Shown in pieces: positions 61,167 to 64,000 of a DNA stretch of 64,000 bases. The number at the start of each line of letters is the position of its first letter. The first letter of the stretch is position 1. The stretch spans positions 1,426,001-1,490,000 of the forward strand of contig JAVHNS010000003.1 of NCBI GenBank assembly GCA_036872755.1, written 5' to 3'. The notes under the pieces are model-generated. The model made no database searches. It was not told the DNA's origin and saw only the letters and a list, made by a program, of their open reading frames with translations. This DNA comes from Orbilia blumenaviensis. Its lineage: Eukaryota; Ascomycota; Orbiliomycetes; Orbiliales; Orbiliaceae. The translations under genes were made by a program, and so were the position numbers.

Positions 61167-61633
61167 TGTCATGGTATTCACAATGATCGATGGGATCCAC
61201 TTCCAAGTTCTTCGTTCGTTGATCGAAGAGCACGGGCGTGGTATATCATTATGCCTTGTATTCTACCCGGCCGTCCCTACCCTTAGTAATTGTCGTCTTT
61301 GGGCTTGATTTTGCTGGTTGGGGCGGCTGATAGGTTCATAATAAGGTTATATATAGAGGCTTTTGTTAGGTGTGGAGCGCAGGCATTCCCATGGGCCGTC
61401 TTACATGCGGGGCTCTTTAGGGCAGGGGTTCGCTACAGATGAGGAGAGGATCCTGCGATTGTCCCTCTATCCAAACTTTGGTATGCGGCTCAATTTTTCT
61501 ATAAAAGAGGATCTTGTCTTCCTTGATGTGAAGAGAAATAAATATTTAGATTTTTTCCGTTTTGTGGAGTTGTTTTTGTAGAGTAGCTTTTTATTGTTAC
61601 GATAAGATTGCGCTCGCATTCGGTACAGATATC
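61043..61633. other. Region between 5S gene and HET gene
   Basis: About 590 bases with T-rich sequence and a CTTG repeat; it should hold the HET gene promoter. No gene seen. Confidence 0.6.
61134..61166. repeat. TTGC tetranucleotide repeat
   Basis: About eight perfect GCTT/TTGC units 110 bases downstream of the 5S gene. Confidence 0.9.
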
Positions 61634-64000
61634 ATGGAGCATCTACTCTTAGTTGACGATACACTCTTCCCACCATTCACATTCCCATTCGTTGGGGAGA
61701 AATGGGATGGCGGGTCCTTCGACGAATATCCCAAACGTCGTCAGTTCGATCCTACCACACAGAAATTCTACGCTGAAGATGTAGAAAACAGTCCCGATGC
61801 TTCTTATGCATTTTATCAAACATGGTTATACCTCGGTCTCGTCTCCGACGCCTTTAATTGCGAAAACCCAAACGAGGTGTTCCTGAAGCAGGATGATGCG
61901 ATTGGTAGTTTGGTGTTTACGACTGAGAATTTGGGGAGTGTAGTTGATAGCTGGAAGGAAGGGTTGAATTCGATGGATTTGCCGGATAAAGTTTCCGAGT
62001 TGCTTAGAGCTATCCAGGGGATTAGGAAAGTACATCAACAGCTGGAGGAGATCAATGTTCCGAATGGAGGCGATTTGATATGGGCGGAGAATGTGAGTCC
62101 CCTGGGTGAGATGGTTAGGTTTGCGATCACGCTTCTGTGCGATGCTTTGGGATATTCTATCTCGAGCATGTGCGGGCCGAATATAGACCCTCAGATCGAG
62201 AAGTATAACTCCAAGTGGAGCAGAGAGGACGAGTTACCATACCCTGATTATCCTTATTTCCGCTGGAGGATTGGGAACGTCCTCGATGAAGCTATGGATA
62301 GAGCGTTGCTTTGTCCCGTGGAAAAGGAACAGTCGGCGGATTCTTCACCTGCGTTTCTTTGTTATTTGCTATCCCTTCCTGGGACGAATCGGTATCCTGG
62401 ACAGCATGATAATTGCTCCAAGACTCACTGTGTGGGAAATAATATTGACGAGGCGACGTATGTTACTAAACATGTGGATGAAGATTGTGGATGCGAGCAC
62501 GATGGGCCTGATATTGAGGATGTTAAAAAATGTTTGAGAGATGGGAATATACCTTCTTTAGTCGTCTCCATCGTGGATGGAGAGTATGTGGGTATGAAGG
62601 TTAAGCCTCAAAAGGTCGAGCAAGCAAGTATTTGGAGATTCCACCAGTCTAAATCCGGGATTGCGAAGTCGTTGGACTATGTCGCTTTATCCCATGTTTG
62701 GTCCGATGGGCTTGGGAATCCAACAGCGAATACCCTTCCCAGGTGTCAGTTGAAACGACTGGCGTATTATATCAATTATACGATGAAGGATGGGAGGGCG
62801 AAGGGGATGAAGGGGAATTTTGAGAAGGCATTTTCGAAGAAACATTCCTTTGCGAAAAGAGAGGGGACGGTTTGGGAGCAGAGTGGGGATTTTGAATGTG
62901 CTTTTTGGACGGATACGCTATGTGTGCCGTTGGAGAAGGAGTATAGGAAGTTGGCGATTAAAACTATGAATCAGGTCTACCGGCAGGGCATGGCACCCCC
63001 CCTTTCTATCAATGGCGTAAAGAGTACTAACTGTATCATTTATAACAGCTCGGTATGTAATGATCCTCGACGCATCTGTAGCTCGTCATAGGTTTTCTAC
63101 AGACGAGGAGTTGATGGGACGTATCGTCCTATCAACCTGGATGCGCCGCGTGTGGACTCTACAAGAAGCCATCATCGGAATGGAAAAGCTTTCAATCTGC
63201 ACTCAAGACCAAGTTATCGACCACACAGATGCAGTTGAACGACTTCGTATAGCCGTCAATGAAGGAGATCGATCTCTTATAAACGGCGTGCTCGAGAGCG
63301 TCGCAATACTCGGAGACGATGGATTCGCGGGACTCAACGGCGCAGTCTCGATTATGGAGTATAACGCCAAGGGGCTTAGAGATTCGGGACAGGGTCGTAA
63401 GCAGAAGAAACTTGAACAGGAACAGTTTGTACTGTTTATGGAGTATTTGTGGACACTTATTGGACGACGGGCTACTACGAAAGAGGAAGATCGAGTTTTG
63501 GTGGCTTGTAATATTATGTTTAAGGATGTGGGTAAGGTTTTGAAGGGAGATGGGCATACGGGGCGCATGACGGCGCTACTTGACCAACTTGAAGAAGTAC
63601 CCGCGGGCGTCATTTTCAGAAGCGGCGAGAGGGTTCCTGTCGACGGGTACCGCTGGGCGGGCCACAATTTCAAGCTTTCATCATGGGGACGATTCGATTT
63701 CGATAACCCGGGAATAGTCACACCTCAAGGCCTGCTAGTGAAATTCCCAGGTTTCATACTATCCGAAAAGCCTAGCAAGCCAGATTTCCCGGTTATGGTG
63801 GAATCCGCCGATAGCAAAGTATTTTATCTGGTAACATGCAGTTACCAGCAAAACACCGGTCAATACCTTACGCCCCAAGCATGGAGCGAGGTTGTCGAAA
63901 GGAATTCTAACAATCTCGCAATTATACGGTCTGACGGCGCGGGATTTACACACTCGATGAACCTGAATGATGGAGGGATGGTGCCTTGCAAGCAAATAAG
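61634..64000 (+). CDS. HET-domain (heterokaryon incompatibility) protein, 3' end missing
   Basis: Exon 1 is 61634-62987, exon 2 starts at 63049 and stays open to the window edge, so 768 residues are visible. HET proteins act in non-self recognition after cell fusion between unlike strains, often triggering cell death. HET-domain blocks: SLDYVALSHVWSDGLGNP, FWTDTLCVPLEKEYRKLAIK and NQVYRQARYVMILDA, then STWMRRVWTLQEA across the junction. Ahead of the domain are about 350 residues with a Cys/His cluster (DNCSKTHCVGNN, DEDCGCEHDG). The intron (62988-63048) has a GC donor and a TACTAAC branch site; it is the only choice that restores the QVYRQARYVMILD block. Start: the first in-frame ATG, 61634. 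No effector domain (NACHT, ankyrin, WD) is visible yet; it could lie beyond the edge. Confidence 0.88.

Overview
This window is nuclear DNA of a filamentous ascomycete (Pezizomycotina). The evidence is short GT-AG introns of about 50-100 bases, a solitary 5S rRNA gene lying between protein genes instead of in an rDNA repeat, a HET-domain allorecognition gene, a class II myosin with a very long tail, and fungal-type MED8, OCH1, Cys2 and vacuolar protease genes. The long, microsatellite-rich intergenic stretches and the style of the proteins would fit an early-diverging class such as Orbiliomycetes or Pezizomycetes, but that placement is only a guess. Fourteen spliced or intact protein genes were resolved; two are cut by the window edges. 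A further open frame follows MED8. Exon boundaries were worked out by hand from splice signals, reading phase and family similarity.

Layout. 3-698 (+) is the 3' end of a phospholipid:diacylglycerol acyltransferase (LRO1). After 4.3 kb of repeat-rich DNA comes an RfeG-like disordered protein (4993-6515, +), convergent with a secretory-pathway membrane protein (9546-10691, -). A zf-C3H1 (Red1-like) RNA-surveillance candidate (12838-15778, -) is divergent from Mediator subunit MED8 (16183-17126, +). MED8 is followed in the same frame by 302 further open codons. The class II myosin heavy chain (18453-26142, -) is divergent from ferrochelatase (27222-28638, +).

Next comes a leucine-catabolism pair in divergent orientation: isovaleryl-CoA dehydrogenase (28986-30461, -) and the beta subunit of methylcrotonoyl-CoA carboxylase (31419-33598, +). 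They act at consecutive steps of leucine breakdown in mitochondria. A vacuolar subtilisin of the PRB1 type (35776-37777, +) converges with a Cys2-type serine O-acyltransferase (38409-40313, -). OCH1 alpha-1,6-mannosyltransferase (41342-42692, -) follows.

A 7.2 kb stretch without a convincing gene (42693-49890) precedes a BEACH-WD40 protein (49891-57857, +). Then come an unrecognised acidic disordered protein (58586-60258, +), a 5S rRNA gene (about 60903-61023, +) and a HET-domain gene running off the right edge (61634 onward, +).

No transposon, CRISPR array or clear horizontally acquired cassette was seen. The least explained observations are the open frame after the MED8 stop codon, the paired but atypical helix I of the 5S gene, overlapping hairpins in the long intron of the Red1-like gene, a GC-AG intron in the HET gene, and the large gene-free interval.
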